Origin: Photobacterium pectinilyticum
GTDB taxonomy: Bacteria; Pseudomonadota; Gammaproteobacteria; Enterobacterales; Vibrionaceae
Assembly (NCBI RefSeq): GCF_024357955.1
Contig: NZ_JANEYT010000017.1
Location: 21,764-85,763 of the forward strand
Length of the DNA: 64,000 nucleotides
Direction of reading: 5' to 3'
Within the stretch, counting starts at the first letter, position 1. The number at the start of each line of letters is the position of its first letter. This document shows, piece after piece, positions 16,952 through 25,729 of the stretch. Both the position numbers and the translations under genes were made by a program. The notes beneath the pieces are model-generated. The model was not told the DNA's origin, made no database searches, and worked only from the letters and a program-made list of their open reading frames with translations.

Positions 16952-16977
16952 GGCGCCAAATTATTGGCGTCTTTTTT
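16952..16977 (+). terminator. Rho-independent terminator after flrA
   Basis: An 8-bp stem (GGCGCCAA / TTGGCGTC, one G-T pair) with a 4-base loop ATTA is followed by six T residues, 21 bases after the flrA stop. It separates flrA from the sigma-54-dependent flrBC unit. Confidence 0.85.
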
Positions 16978-17020
16978 ATCTTCCCCTATAGATAACGTGC
17001 TGATAATAAAGATATAATTA

Positions 17021-17036
17021 TGGCACTATTCATGCA
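17021..17036 (+). promoter_or_regulatory. Sigma-54 (RpoN) promoter for flrBC
   Basis: TGGCACT-ATTC-ATGCA matches the -24/-12 consensus in all key positions. It lies 131 bases before the flrB start. FlrA-dependent RpoN transcription of flrBC is established in V. cholerae, and this site fits that role. Confidence 0.8.
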
Positions 17037-17167
17037 TGCTTCTTGTTCTTGGCATTTTATAATGGCATTTTTTGACAGCGTAGTGCTGGATGTTCCACGC
17101 CGAGCTCGTAGCTCATTTCTTTCTTTACGCGTCGCGATGTGCCCATTTTCGTTTTATTAGGTTTTCC

Positions 17168-18259
17168 ATGGATGATAATCAGCCAGCCCTGAGTACCCCG
17201 CTTACTTCAAGTTCCGCTTTGGGGACATTGTCACAGCAAGTTAGCCGCTATCAGCAGGTGCTGGAAGTGATGCCATCTGGGGTGATTTTTTTGGATCCGG
17301 GCGGTATTGTCCACGAGGCCAACCCCGAAGCGATTCGTTTGCTTGGCGAGCCGCTACTGGACCAGCGCTGGGTCGATGTTATCCATCGGGCTTTCTCTCC
17401 ACGTGACGATGACGGCCATGAGATCTCACTGAAAAACGGCCGTAGGGTGAAACTGGCTATCTCGGCATCGAACAGCGGCCAGCTGATTTTCATCACCGAC
17501 ATGACAGAAACTCGCCTGTTGCAGTCAAGGGTCAGTGAAATGCAGCGTCTGTCATCACTTGGCAAAATGGTGGCGTCATTAGCACACCAAGTAAGGACGC
17601 CGTTATCCAGTGCGATGTTATATGCCTCTAATTTGGCCGCACCGAATTTGACGGCGCCAATGCGAGAGCGTTTTCAGGGCAAGCTTGTCGATCGCTTGCA
17701 TGACTTGGAAAAGCAAGTAAATGACATGTTGTTGTTTGCCAAAGGTGGCGACAACAAAGTGGTGGAGTGCTTTAGCCTTGAAACCCTGCTCAATGAACTG
17801 GATAGCATGGTCGAAGCACAGGTGCTGGGTAACCACGTTGATTTCAGTATTGATTGTGACGACGAATCTTTGCAGCTATTGGGCAATGCCAATGCATTGG
17901 CGAGTGCGGTCAGCAACTTGATCACCAATGCCATCCAAATGGCGGGCAAGCAGTGCCGGGTCGCGGTAAAGGTTATCGAGCAAAGTGGTTGGATCCACTT
18001 GGCGGTATTGGATAACGGACCGGGCATCGCCCCTGAGATGCAACAGAAAATCTTGGAGCCTTTTTACACCACGCGCCAACAGGGAACCGGACTTGGATTG
18101 GCGGTAGTGCAAATGGTCGCCAGTGCCCACAAGGGACGGTTGACCGTAGAATCTGAGCCCGGAAAAGGGGCTTGTTTTACCTTATCATTGCCGCAAGCTG
18201 GTGCCGCTCAAGAAGAGCACAATGAACAACAATTGGATCCGACAGGAGTAACACTATGA
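17168..18259 (+). CDS. flrB: FlrB, flagellar sensor histidine kinase
   Basis: Cytoplasmic histidine kinase that phosphorylates FlrC. The 363-aa product has a PAS-like domain (VMPSGVIFLDPGGIVHEANP, about residues 30-120), the dimerisation/phospho-acceptor helix LGKMVASLAHQVRTPLS with His140, and an HATPase domain (NLITNAIQMA, DNGPGIAPE, GTGLGLAVVQMVA). No membrane segment is present. The ATG at 17168 is preferred to an in-frame ATG 78 bases upstream, because the upstream 26 residues do not resemble the family. The stop overlaps the flrC start by 4 bases (ATGA), implying coupled translation of sensor and regulator. Confidence 0.94.
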   Translation: MDDNQPALSTPLTSSSALGTLSQQVSRYQQVLEVMPSGVIFLDPGGIVHEANPEAIRLLGEPLLDQRWVDVIHRAFSPRDDDGHEISLKNGRRVKLAISASNSGQLIFITDMTETRLLQSRVSEMQRLSSLGKMVASLAHQVRTPLSSAMLYASNLAAPNLTAPMRERFQGKLVDRLHDLEKQVNDMLLFAKGGDNKVVECFSLETLLNELDSMVEAQVLGNHVDFSIDCDDESLQLLGNANALASAVSNLITNAIQMAGKQCRVAVKVIEQSGWIHLAVLDNGPGIAPEMQQKILEPFYTTRQQGTGLGLAVVQMVASAHKGRLTVESEPGKGACFTLSLPQAGAAQEEHNEQQLDPTGVTL

Positions 18260-19698
18260 ACCCAAACCGTGTTTTGGTTGTCGAGGATGACGAGGGGTTA
18301 CGCGAAGCCTTGGTTGATACACTGGCATTGGCCGGTTACCACTCGCTGGAGGCTGATAGCGCCGAACAGGCCCTTTTGACGCTCAAAGCCAATACGGTCG
18401 ATATCGTCGTGTCGGATGTTCAAATGGCCGGAATGGATGGCCTGGGTTTGCTACGCAGTATCAAGCAGCACTGGCCCAAATTGCCGGTTTTGCTGATGAC
18501 TGCATATGCCAATATCGAAGATGCCGTCTCGGCGATGAAAGACGGCGCGATTGACTATATGGCCAAGCCATTTGCCCCTGAAGTGTTGCTCAATATGGTC
18601 AGTCGCTATGCGCCGGTGAAAAGTGAAAACGGCCATACCGTTGCCGCTGACGAAAAGTCATTGAAACTACTGGCATTGGCTGAGAAAGTCGCCAAGACGG
18701 ATGCGAGTGTGATGGTGCTGGGCCCCAGTGGTTCGGGAAAAGAAGTGATGTCACGCTATATCCATCAGCACTCGAACCGCAGTGACGGTCCTTTTGTGGC
18801 GATTAATTGCGCCGCCATTCCAGACAATATGCTTGAAGCGACCCTGTTTGGTTATGAAAAAGGGGCGTTTACCGGTGCCATTCAAGCGTGTCCAGGCAAG
18901 TTCGAGCAAGCTCAGGGCGGGACAATTCTGCTTGATGAAATCAGCGAAATGGACTTGAACTTGCAGGCCAAACTGTTAAGGGTATTGCAGGAGCGTGAGG
19001 TTGAACGCCTGGGTGGCCGTAAGAGTATCAAGTTGGATGTCCGCGTTCTGGCAACCAGCAACCGTGATTTGAAAGAGTATGTTGCGCAAGGTCATTTCCG
19101 TGAGGACTTGTATTACCGTCTCAATGTGTTTCCGCTGTTGTGGCCGGCACTGTCCGAACGGCCGGGTGATATTGAGCCGTTGGCGAAATATCTGATGGCG
19201 CGCCACTGTAGTAAGCAGGGGCAGCCGATCCCTGATTTTTCACCCACGGCAATGGGTAAGCTCAAGCAGTACTCCTGGCCGGGCAATGTTCGGGAGCTCG
19301 ACAATGTGATTCAACGGGCGTTGATCTTGCGTCATGGTCAATCGGTGGTGGAATCTGATATTTTGCTCGAAGGGCTGGACTGGCTGCAGGCCGATGGCTT
19401 ACAGACGTTGATTGAACCCATGGCGGGCACGCACTTTGGTGATGAAGCAACCGGTGTGTCACATGCGGTGCCGAATGTGGCAACGGAGCAACAGGCTGCT
19501 GAATCAGCAAAAATGGCAACACCAGCGGATGGGTTAGGAAATGAGCTGCGGGAACAAGAGTTTTCGATTATTCTAGACACCATTCGTGCCTGCGATGGAC
19601 GGCGCAAGGATGTTGCGGAAAAATTAGGGATCAGTCCAAGAACGCTGCGCTATAAATTGGCAAAAATGCGTGATGCTGGAATAGATATCCCAGTTTGA
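18256..19698 (+). CDS. flrC: FlrC, sigma-54-dependent response regulator
   Basis: Activates class III flagellar genes (hook, basal body, caps) with RpoN when phosphorylated by FlrB. The 480-aa product has a receiver domain with acidic pocket VVEDDEG and phospho-acceptor Asp54 (VVSDVQMAGMDG), an AAA+ domain (Walker A GPSGSGKE, GAFTGA at 203-208, ILLDEISEMD) and a Fis-type DNA-binding helix-turn-helix at the C-terminus (DVAEKLGISPRTLRYKLAKM). The linker before it (about 385-420) is Ala/Pro/Thr rich. Asp54 is the same position as the phosphorylation site known for V. cholerae FlrC. Confidence 0.96.
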   Translation: MNPNRVLVVEDDEGLREALVDTLALAGYHSLEADSAEQALLTLKANTVDIVVSDVQMAGMDGLGLLRSIKQHWPKLPVLLMTAYANIEDAVSAMKDGAIDYMAKPFAPEVLLNMVSRYAPVKSENGHTVAADEKSLKLLALAEKVAKTDASVMVLGPSGSGKEVMSRYIHQHSNRSDGPFVAINCAAIPDNMLEATLFGYEKGAFTGAIQACPGKFEQAQGGTILLDEISEMDLNLQAKLLRVLQEREVERLGGRKSIKLDVRVLATSNRDLKEYVAQGHFREDLYYRLNVFPLLWPALSERPGDIEPLAKYLMARHCSKQGQPIPDFSPTAMGKLKQYSWPGNVRELDNVIQRALILRHGQSVVESDILLEGLDWLQADGLQTLIEPMAGTHFGDEATGVSHAVPNVATEQQAAESAKMATPADGLGNELREQEFSIILDTIRACDGRRKDVAEKLGISPRTLRYKLAKMRDAGIDIPV

Positions 19699-19790
19699 AT
19701 ACCGTAATGATGGACGAATTCCTTCATACTTAACGTGATAATATTTATAAAATTATTCGGCGACAACATTTTGACGGGTAGGAGAGAGTA

Positions 19791-20102
19791 ATGAAAGTAA
19801 ATGGACTTCAGGCCGAAATGCAGGCCATGCAACTGGAAGCAACCAACGCATCCCGCCCGGCAACCGGTCAACAGGTCAGCGCTGATTTCGGGGCCATGCT
19901 GGGCGATGCCATCAAAGGCGTCAACCAAGTGCAGTCACAATCCAATGATTTAGCAACACGTTTCGACCAAGGCGACCGCAGTGTTTCCCTGTCTGATGTC
20001 ATGATTGCGCGTAACAAATCCAGCGTTGCCTTCGAAGCGACGGTACAGGTACGTAATAAAATGGTCGAAGCGTACAAAGAACTCATGAATATGCCGGTCT
20101 AA
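19791..20102 (+). CDS. fliE: FliE, MS-ring/rod junction protein
   Basis: Joins the MS ring to the rod and is among the first proteins exported. The 103-aa product has the usual size and the conserved C-terminal half: QVSADFGAMLGDAIKGVNQV, QSQSNDLATRFDQGDRSVSL, SDVMIARNKSSVAFEATVQV, RNKMVEAYKELMNMPV. A GGAGAGAG site precedes the ATG. It starts the long operon fliEFGHIJ. In V. cholerae this operon is FlrA/RpoN-dependent, but the 92-base gap upstream shows only a weak TGGACGA-ATTC-CTTCA that I do not count as a promoter. Confidence 0.94.
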   Translation: MKVNGLQAEMQAMQLEATNASRPATGQQVSADFGAMLGDAIKGVNQVQSQSNDLATRFDQGDRSVSLSDVMIARNKSSVAFEATVQVRNKMVEAYKELMNMPV

Positions 20103-20118
20103 TTTAGGAATATAGTGC

Positions 20119-21870
20119 GTGTCGGAACCATCAACTAACAACGAGCTCGCGGTAGCTGGCAATTCACCATCGACAGCGATGATGGCGGACAGCGATTCAA
20201 TGCTTCAGAGCCCAGATGCTGAAGAAAGGGGCGCCTCACGTGTTGATAACATGCTGGGGAACCTAGATGTGCTGCGCCAGGTCGTTCTGGTTCTGTCGGT
20301 CGCTATTTGTGTCGCTTTGATCGTCCTTGTCGTTTCCTGGATAAAAGAGCCGGAAATGCGGCCGATGGGAACCTATGAAACGGCAGAGCTGATCCCGATC
20401 CTTGATCACTTCGATCAGAAAAAAATCAACTATACCCTTGATGGCAACACCATCCGCGTCCCTGCGGACGATTTTTCCGCGATTAAGTTGGAATTGACCC
20501 GGGCGGGCTTGAACCAAGCAACGGCCATGGGCGATGACATCCTGTTGCAGGACATGGGTTTTGGTGTGTCACAACGCCTTGAGCAAGAGCGTTTGAAGCT
20601 CAGCCGAGAGCGCCAACTGGCGCGGGCAATTGAACAAATTCGTCAGGTTCGTCAGGCTCAGGTGTTGCTTGCGATGCCAAAGCAAAGTGTATTTGTTCGT
20701 CATAACCAGGAAGCGTCAGCCACGGTATTTCTGACCTTGTCTACTGGTGGCAGCTTAGGTCAGCAGGAAGTTGATTCGATTGTCGATATGGTTGCCACGG
20801 CTGTACCTGGACTCAAACCGACCCGTGTGACGGTTACCGATCAGCACGGCCGACTGCTCAGTTCAGGCACGGCCGATCCGCAGGCAACGGCTCGCCGCAA
20901 AGAATATGAACTGGAGCGCAAGCAAGAGCAGGCGCTGCGCGAGAAAATTGATGCGATTTTGATCCCGGTATTGGGGCTTGGCAACTATACCGCCCAGGTT
21001 GATGTGTCGATGGACTTCAGCGCGGTGGAAGAAACCCGCAAGCAATATGATCCGGCGTCTCAGTCAACCCGCAGTGAATATACATTAGAAGACATCAACA
21101 ACGGCAACATAGTCGCGGGTATTCCTGGCGCCTTGAGTAACCAACCACCGGTCGACAGTGCGATTCCGCAGGAAGTGGCTGAACTACAGTCGGGCGGCCG
21201 TACCGGGAATAACTCTGTTCACCGAGAAGCGACCCGAAACTATGAGTTGGATACTACAATCAGGCACCGCCGGGCACAAACCGGTACGGTTGACCGCCAG
21301 ACAGTGTCCGTTGCGATCGATTACAAACAGGTACTAAACCCAGAAACCGGAGAGCTAACCCGAGTTGCACTGAGTGAGGCGGAACTGGCAAAAATATCCC
21401 GCTTGCTCAAAGGTGGCGTCGGTTTCTCTGAAATGCGTGGTGACATGCTGGAAGTGATTTCAGTGCCGTTTGCCGTACCTGAAGAGCAAATGGTGGCGGA
21501 CCTGCCGATTTGGGACCATCCGAATTTCAACACCTGGGTTCGTTGGCTTGCCGCCGCTCTGGTGATTATTGTGATCATGGTCGTGATGGTACGCCCAGCG
21601 ATGCGCAAGCTACTGTATCCAAATCAATCGGCTGACGGTACACCATTGGATGAAAATGGTTTGCCTATGCCGCCTGGTCGTCATGAGTCTGTTGACCTGA
21701 TTGGCAGTGAACTTGATGGCGTCGAATCGCTTGAATTAAGCAGTAGCAATCTGGATCTACCAAACCTGCATAAAGATGAAGATTTGCTAAAAGCGGTACG
21801 TGCCCTTGTGGCAAACGAACCGGATCTGGCAGCGCAGGTTGTTAAAAGTTGGGTAACTGAAGATGGCTAA
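20119..21870 (+). CDS. fliF: FliF, flagellar MS-ring protein
   Basis: Builds the MS ring in the inner membrane, the platform for rod, export gate and C ring. The 583-aa product has two membrane segments, near residues 54-73 (VVLVLSVAICVALIVLVVSW) and 473-493 (LAAALVIIVIMVVMVRPAMR region), with the large periplasmic ring-building domains between (QRLEQERLKLSRERQLARAI, VLLAMPKQSVFVRHNQEASA). The C-terminal acidic tail that binds FliG is present. The start is a GTG at 20119, 16 bases after fliE, with GGAAT upstream; the product begins MSEPSTNNE. It overlaps fliG by 8 bases. Confidence 0.96.
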   Translation: MSEPSTNNELAVAGNSPSTAMMADSDSMLQSPDAEERGASRVDNMLGNLDVLRQVVLVLSVAICVALIVLVVSWIKEPEMRPMGTYETAELIPILDHFDQKKINYTLDGNTIRVPADDFSAIKLELTRAGLNQATAMGDDILLQDMGFGVSQRLEQERLKLSRERQLARAIEQIRQVRQAQVLLAMPKQSVFVRHNQEASATVFLTLSTGGSLGQQEVDSIVDMVATAVPGLKPTRVTVTDQHGRLLSSGTADPQATARRKEYELERKQEQALREKIDAILIPVLGLGNYTAQVDVSMDFSAVEETRKQYDPASQSTRSEYTLEDINNGNIVAGIPGALSNQPPVDSAIPQEVAELQSGGRTGNNSVHREATRNYELDTTIRHRRAQTGTVDRQTVSVAIDYKQVLNPETGELTRVALSEAELAKISRLLKGGVGFSEMRGDMLEVISVPFAVPEEQMVADLPIWDHPNFNTWVRWLAAALVIIVIMVVMVRPAMRKLLYPNQSADGTPLDENGLPMPPGRHESVDLIGSELDGVESLELSSSNLDLPNLHKDEDLLKAVRALVANEPDLAAQVVKSWVTEDG

Positions 21871-22903
21871 TGAAATCGCAACCACAGACAATAAGAAATT
21901 TGATATCACCACCCTGACCGGGGCGGATAAAGCTGCAATTTTGCTGCTGAGTCTCAATGAGCAGGATGCTGCCAGTATTATCCGTCATCTTGAGCCCAAA
22001 CAAGTGCAACGGGTCGGTGGTATGATGGCGCAAATGGCAGATCTAAACCAAGAAAAAGTGTCTGCTGTTCATCGCCATTTCCTGGAGGATATCCAGAAAT
22101 ACACCAGTATCGGTATGGGCAGCGAAGACTTTGTCCGGAATACCCTGATCGCAGCACTGGGTGAAGATAAGGCAAATAACCTTGTCGATCAGATCTTGAT
22201 GGGCAGTGGTTCGCGAGGTCTTGATTCCCTTAAGTGGATGGATCCAAGGCAGGTGGCCAGCATTATCCTTAACGAACACCCACAGATCCAAACCATTGTT
22301 CTGTCGTACCTCGAGCCTGAGCAGTCAGCGGAGATTCTGGCGCAGTTCCCAGAACGGGTGCGTTTGGATTTGATGATGCGAATTGCCAACCTTGAAGAAG
22401 TTCAGCCGGCGGCACTGCATGAGCTGAACGATATCATGGAGAAACAGTTTGCCGGTCAGGCCGGTGCACAGGCGGCGAAAATTGGCGGCCTGAAGGCAGC
22501 AGCCGAGATCATGAACTACCTCGACAACAATGTTGAAGGCGTACTCATGGATCAAATTCGTGACAATGACGAAGATATGGCGACCCAGATTGAAGATCTG
22601 ATGTTTGTTTTCGATAACCTTGCTGAAGTGGATGACCGCGGTATTCAGACACTGATGCGCGATGTACCGCAAGACCTATTGCAGAAAGCCCTTAAGGGGG
22701 CTGATGATATGTTGCGCGAGAAAATCATGCGTAACATGTCCAAGCGTGCTGCTGAAATGCTGCAAGATGATCTTGAGGCAATGGGACCAATTCGTGTGGC
22801 CGATGTTGAGTCTGCCCAAAAAGAGATTCTATCGATTGCCCGTCGCTTGTCAGATGCTGGCGAGCTTATGTTGACCGGGAGCGGTGCAGATGAATTCTTG
22901 TAA
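21863..22903 (+). CDS. fliG: FliG, motor switch protein
   Basis: C-ring protein in direct contact with the stator; torque is generated against charged residues of its C-terminal domain. The 346-aa product has the three FliG armadillo-like regions: TGADKAAILLLSLNEQDAAS at the start, the conserved NEHPQIQTIVLSYLEPEQSA in the middle with the EHPQ motif, and the charged torque helix region MFVFDNLAEVDDRGIQTLMR, then DVPQDLLQKALKGADDMLRE. Overlap with fliF of 8 bases points to coupled synthesis of the two directly interacting ring proteins. Confidence 0.97.
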   Translation: MANEIATTDNKKFDITTLTGADKAAILLLSLNEQDAASIIRHLEPKQVQRVGGMMAQMADLNQEKVSAVHRHFLEDIQKYTSIGMGSEDFVRNTLIAALGEDKANNLVDQILMGSGSRGLDSLKWMDPRQVASIILNEHPQIQTIVLSYLEPEQSAEILAQFPERVRLDLMMRIANLEEVQPAALHELNDIMEKQFAGQAGAQAAKIGGLKAAAEIMNYLDNNVEGVLMDQIRDNDEDMATQIEDLMFVFDNLAEVDDRGIQTLMRDVPQDLLQKALKGADDMLREKIMRNMSKRAAEMLQDDLEAMGPIRVADVESAQKEILSIARRLSDAGELMLTGSGADEFL

Positions 22904-22938
22904 TAACCCACAGAGCCTACGCCGTTTAAAGGCTGCTT

Positions 22939-23790
22939 ATGTCTAGTGACCGTTCGATGGAGCGCCGCCGCGGTTTCCTTCGTGTACCTGAACATCAGGC
23001 GCAAGAGCTTGAACGCTGGGCCTACCCGGATTACTCCTCTGAACATGAAGGCATCTCTGAAAATGCGTTTAATTACGAACCCGAGTGGCAGGTAGAGCCG
23101 CTTGACGAAGAGCCTGAAGTGCCGCCGCTAACTGCGGCTGATTTGGATGACATCCGCCACTCAGCCTATGAAGAAGGCATTAGTGAGGGCCGTTCTGCGG
23201 GTCATGCTGAAGGCTTTGAACAAGGCATGCAGCAAGGGCTAGAGCAAGGGCAGCAGCAGGGTTTAGAGCAAGGCCTGGCTCAAGGTTTAGAGCAGGGCTT
23301 AGCGCAAGGTAAAGCGCAAATAGACGAGCAGGTTGGTTATCTAACCCAGCTGGTAGAAAAATTAGCAACGCCGTTGAAACAAGTGGATGACGCGGTTGAG
23401 CAGCAGCTGGTTCAGCTTGTTACCAGCTTGGCCCGAGAGTTGGTGCAGGTCGAACTGAAAACCAACCCTCAGGTGATGTTGCAAACCCTGCGCGAAGGGA
23501 TTGCTGCACTGCCGATGGCCGCGCAGAAAACCACGATTCAACTTCACCCCGATGATCTGGATATTATCAAGCAGGCATACGGTACTGAGAACTTGACAGA
23601 GCGGCAGTGGACGCTTCAGGCCGAGCCGGCAATGAGCCGAGGGGATTTGTTTGTTGAATCAGGCAATTCGCTCATCGACTATAAGATGGAAACCCGTTTG
23701 CGCCATTCGCTTGAGCAATTTGTTGGCCTCAATAGCCAGCCTCAGCCTACCGCTTGTAAAGAAACAGGCAAAGAGCCCGGGGAAGCCTAA
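22939..23790 (+). CDS. fliH: FliH, export ATPase regulator
   Basis: Dimeric stalk protein that binds and inhibits FliI and docks it to the C ring. The 283-aa product has a poorly conserved acidic N-terminus, then a striking glycine/glutamine repeat of GxxxG type (about residues 88-130: [20 protein letters not shown], continuing [17 protein letters not shown]) that forms the FliH helical stalk, and the globular C-terminal domain ([34 protein letters not shown]). The C-terminal stop overlaps the fliI start by one base. Confidence 0.93.
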   Translation: MSSDRSMERRRGFLRVPEHQAQELERWAYPDYSSEHEGISENAFNYEPEWQVEPLDEEPEVPPLTAADLDDIRHSAYEEGISEGRSAGHAEGFEQGMQQGLEQGQQQGLEQGLAQGLEQGLAQGKAQIDEQVGYLTQLVEKLATPLKQVDDAVEQQLVQLVTSLARELVQVELKTNPQVMLQTLREGIAALPMAAQKTTIQLHPDDLDIIKQAYGTENLTERQWTLQAEPAMSRGDLFVESGNSLIDYKMETRLRHSLEQFVGLNSQPQPTACKETGKEPGEA

Positions 23791-25112
23791 TGGCCAACCT
23801 GGCTGAACGTTTATCCCGCTACCAAACTGCCAATACGACATGTCGGCCGGTGGCCTCTGGCCGTTTGGTACGCGTCGTTGGCCTGACCCTGGAAGCGGTC
23901 GGGTGCCGGGCTCCTGTTGGTAGCCAGTGTAAGGTAGAAACCCTCTCTGGCGAGATGGAAGCAGAGGTGGTCGGTTTCTCCGGCGAAACCCTATTTTTGA
24001 TGCCCAGTGAACAGCTGACCGGCATTATGCCCGGCGCAAGAGTCACGCCAATCACCGAAGCCGGGGGGATCCCGGTGGGTATGGAACTGCTTGGCAGGGT
24101 CATCGATGGTGTCGGTAATCCACTTGATGGTTTGGGTGATATCTATACCGGCCAGCGGGCGGCATTTAATGCCGAACCGATAAACCCGCTGGCCAGAAAA
24201 CCTATTAAAGAACCGCTGGATGTCGGTTTGAAGGCTGTTAACGGTCTGCTGACTGTCGGCAAGGGGCAGCGTATCGGCCTATTTGCCGGTTCAGGTGTCG
24301 GTAAGTCTGTGACCTTGGGGATGATGACCCGGGGCACCACGGCACAAGTTGTGGTCGTTGGCCTTATCGGCGAGCGAGGCCGAGAAGTTAAAGAGTTTAT
24401 TGATGAGATCCTTGGCACTGAAGGGCGACAGCGAGCGGTCGTCGTGGCAGCTCCTGCCGATGCTTCACCACTGATGCGACTGAAAGGCTGCCAAACGGCC
24501 TTGACGATCGCGGAATATTTCCGTGACCAAGGGTTGGATGTTTTGTTGCTGATGGACTCACTGACCCGGTTTGCCCAAGCTCAGCGGGAAATTGCCCTCT
24601 CTGTTGGCGAGCCGCCAGCCACCAAGGGTTATCCGCCTTCGGTATTTGCCAAATTGCCAGCACTGGTTGAGCGGGCAGGTAATGGTGGTGAGCATCAGGG
24701 CTCTATTACCGCTTTTTTCACCGTGCTGACCGAAGGGGATGATCTGCAAGATCCGATCGCCGATGCGTCTAGGGCCATTTTGGATGGCCACATCGTATTA
24801 TCACGAGAACTTGCTGATGCAGGCCATTATCCAGCGATCGATGTCGAGCGCTCGGTGAGCCGTGTGATGCCAGCGATTGTGAGCGAAGAGCATCTGATGA
24901 TGTCCAAGGCGGTACGGCAAGTGCTGTCGATTTGCCGCAAGAATCAGGATTTGGTGTCAATTGGAGCCTATAAGCCCGGTACCGATCAGGCTATCGATCA
25001 GTCATTTGCCCTGAAACCGCGGTTGGATGGGTATATGCAGCAATCAATGAAAGAGTCAGTACCCTACGAGATGTGTGTCAACATGTTGCGTTCTGTCCTT
25101 AGCGGGCAATAA
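23790..25112 (+). CDS. fliI: FliI, flagellar type III export ATPase
   Basis: Hexameric ATPase at the base of the export apparatus, homologous to the F1 beta subunit. The 440-aa product has the Walker [12 protein letters not shown] near residue 170, the [13 protein letters not shown] region, Walker [19 protein letters not shown], and [20 protein letters not shown], all typical. Length is standard. It starts in TAATG, overlapping the fliH stop by one base. Confidence 0.97.
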   Translation: MANLAERLSRYQTANTTCRPVASGRLVRVVGLTLEAVGCRAPVGSQCKVETLSGEMEAEVVGFSGETLFLMPSEQLTGIMPGARVTPITEAGGIPVGMELLGRVIDGVGNPLDGLGDIYTGQRAAFNAEPINPLARKPIKEPLDVGLKAVNGLLTVGKGQRIGLFAGSGVGKSVTLGMMTRGTTAQVVVVGLIGERGREVKEFIDEILGTEGRQRAVVVAAPADASPLMRLKGCQTALTIAEYFRDQGLDVLLLMDSLTRFAQAQREIALSVGEPPATKGYPPSVFAKLPALVERAGNGGEHQGSITAFFTVLTEGDDLQDPIADASRAILDGHIVLSRELADAGHYPAIDVERSVSRVMPAIVSEEHLMMSKAVRQVLSICRKNQDLVSIGAYKPGTDQAIDQSFALKPRLDGYMQQSMKESVPYEMCVNMLRSVLSGQ

Positions 25113-25163
25113 ATAACGTGCCGATGACTATTTTTGAAGAAAGTGATGGGTCAGGAGAAAGTG

Positions 25164-25613
25164 ATGGCAGCGGATAGTGCACTAGAGCTGATTTTAACCC
25201 AGAGTGCAGATGCTGAACATAAAGCATCACTGGCACTGAACCAAGCCCGTATTGAGCGCGAAAATTACTTGCAGCAGCTGCAACAGATAGAACAATATCG
25301 CTTGGATTACTGCCGCCAATTATCAGAGCGGGGCCAGCAGGGGTTAACTGCCAGCGCGTATAATCATTTGCAAAAATTCTTGAATCAGCTTGATGAAACC
25401 TTGGTCAAGCAGAGAAGTGCTGGCGCTCATTTTGACCAGCAGGTAGAGCAATGCAGTCGGCATTGGCAAGAAATGCGTAAACAACGGCGCTCCATTGAGT
25501 GGTTAATTGACAAAAAACAGACAGAGCGGCAGCGCTTGCTGGATAAGCAAGAGCAGAAAATGATGGATGAGTTTGCCACCATGCAATATGCCCGTCGCCT
25601 GATGGGCCACTAG
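25164..25613 (+). CDS. fliJ: FliJ, export chaperone/escort protein
   Basis: Small coiled-coil protein that sits inside the FliI ring like the gamma subunit of F1 and couples it to FlhA. The 149-aa product is almost entirely helical (SADAEHKASLALNQARIERE, NYLQQLQQIEQYRLDYCRQL, QLDETLVKQRSAGAHFDQQV) and ends DEFATMQYARRLMGH. The ATG at 25164 was chosen because a GGAG lies 7 bases upstream and the length then matches the family; an in-frame TTG at 25134 and ATG at 25146 are alternatives. Sequence conservation in FliJ is low, so identity leans on position after fliI. Confidence 0.9.
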   Translation: MAADSALELILTQSADAEHKASLALNQARIERENYLQQLQQIEQYRLDYCRQLSERGQQGLTASAYNHLQKFLNQLDETLVKQRSAGAHFDQQVEQCSRHWQEMRKQRRSIEWLIDKKQTERQRLLDKQEQKMMDEFATMQYARRLMGH

Positions 25614-25672
25614 CGGATGGCGTGTTTGTCAGTTGCCCATATTATGGGTGCTAGTCTCCAAGACTCTTTTGT

Positions 25673-25688
25673 TGGCGTATTTTTTGCA
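25673..25688 (+). promoter_or_regulatory. Sigma-54 (RpoN) promoter for fliK and downstream genes
   Basis: TGGCGTA-TTTT-TTGCA fits the -24/-12 consensus with exact spacing, 42 bases before the fliK ATG, in the only sizeable gap (116 bases) in the fliE-flhB series. It implies that fliKLMNOPQR-flhB can be transcribed separately from fliEFGHIJ. Confidence 0.75.
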
Positions 25689-25729
25689 TTAATACGGGTA
25701 TAGGCCACTGTCAAAGCGCGATCTTCATT

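Noticed and set aside
19710..19726. TGGACGA-ATTC-CTTCA before fliE as a sigma-54 promoter
   Set aside because: Lacks the GC of the -12 element and has a poor -24 element, so it fails the geometry that the other six sites meet.
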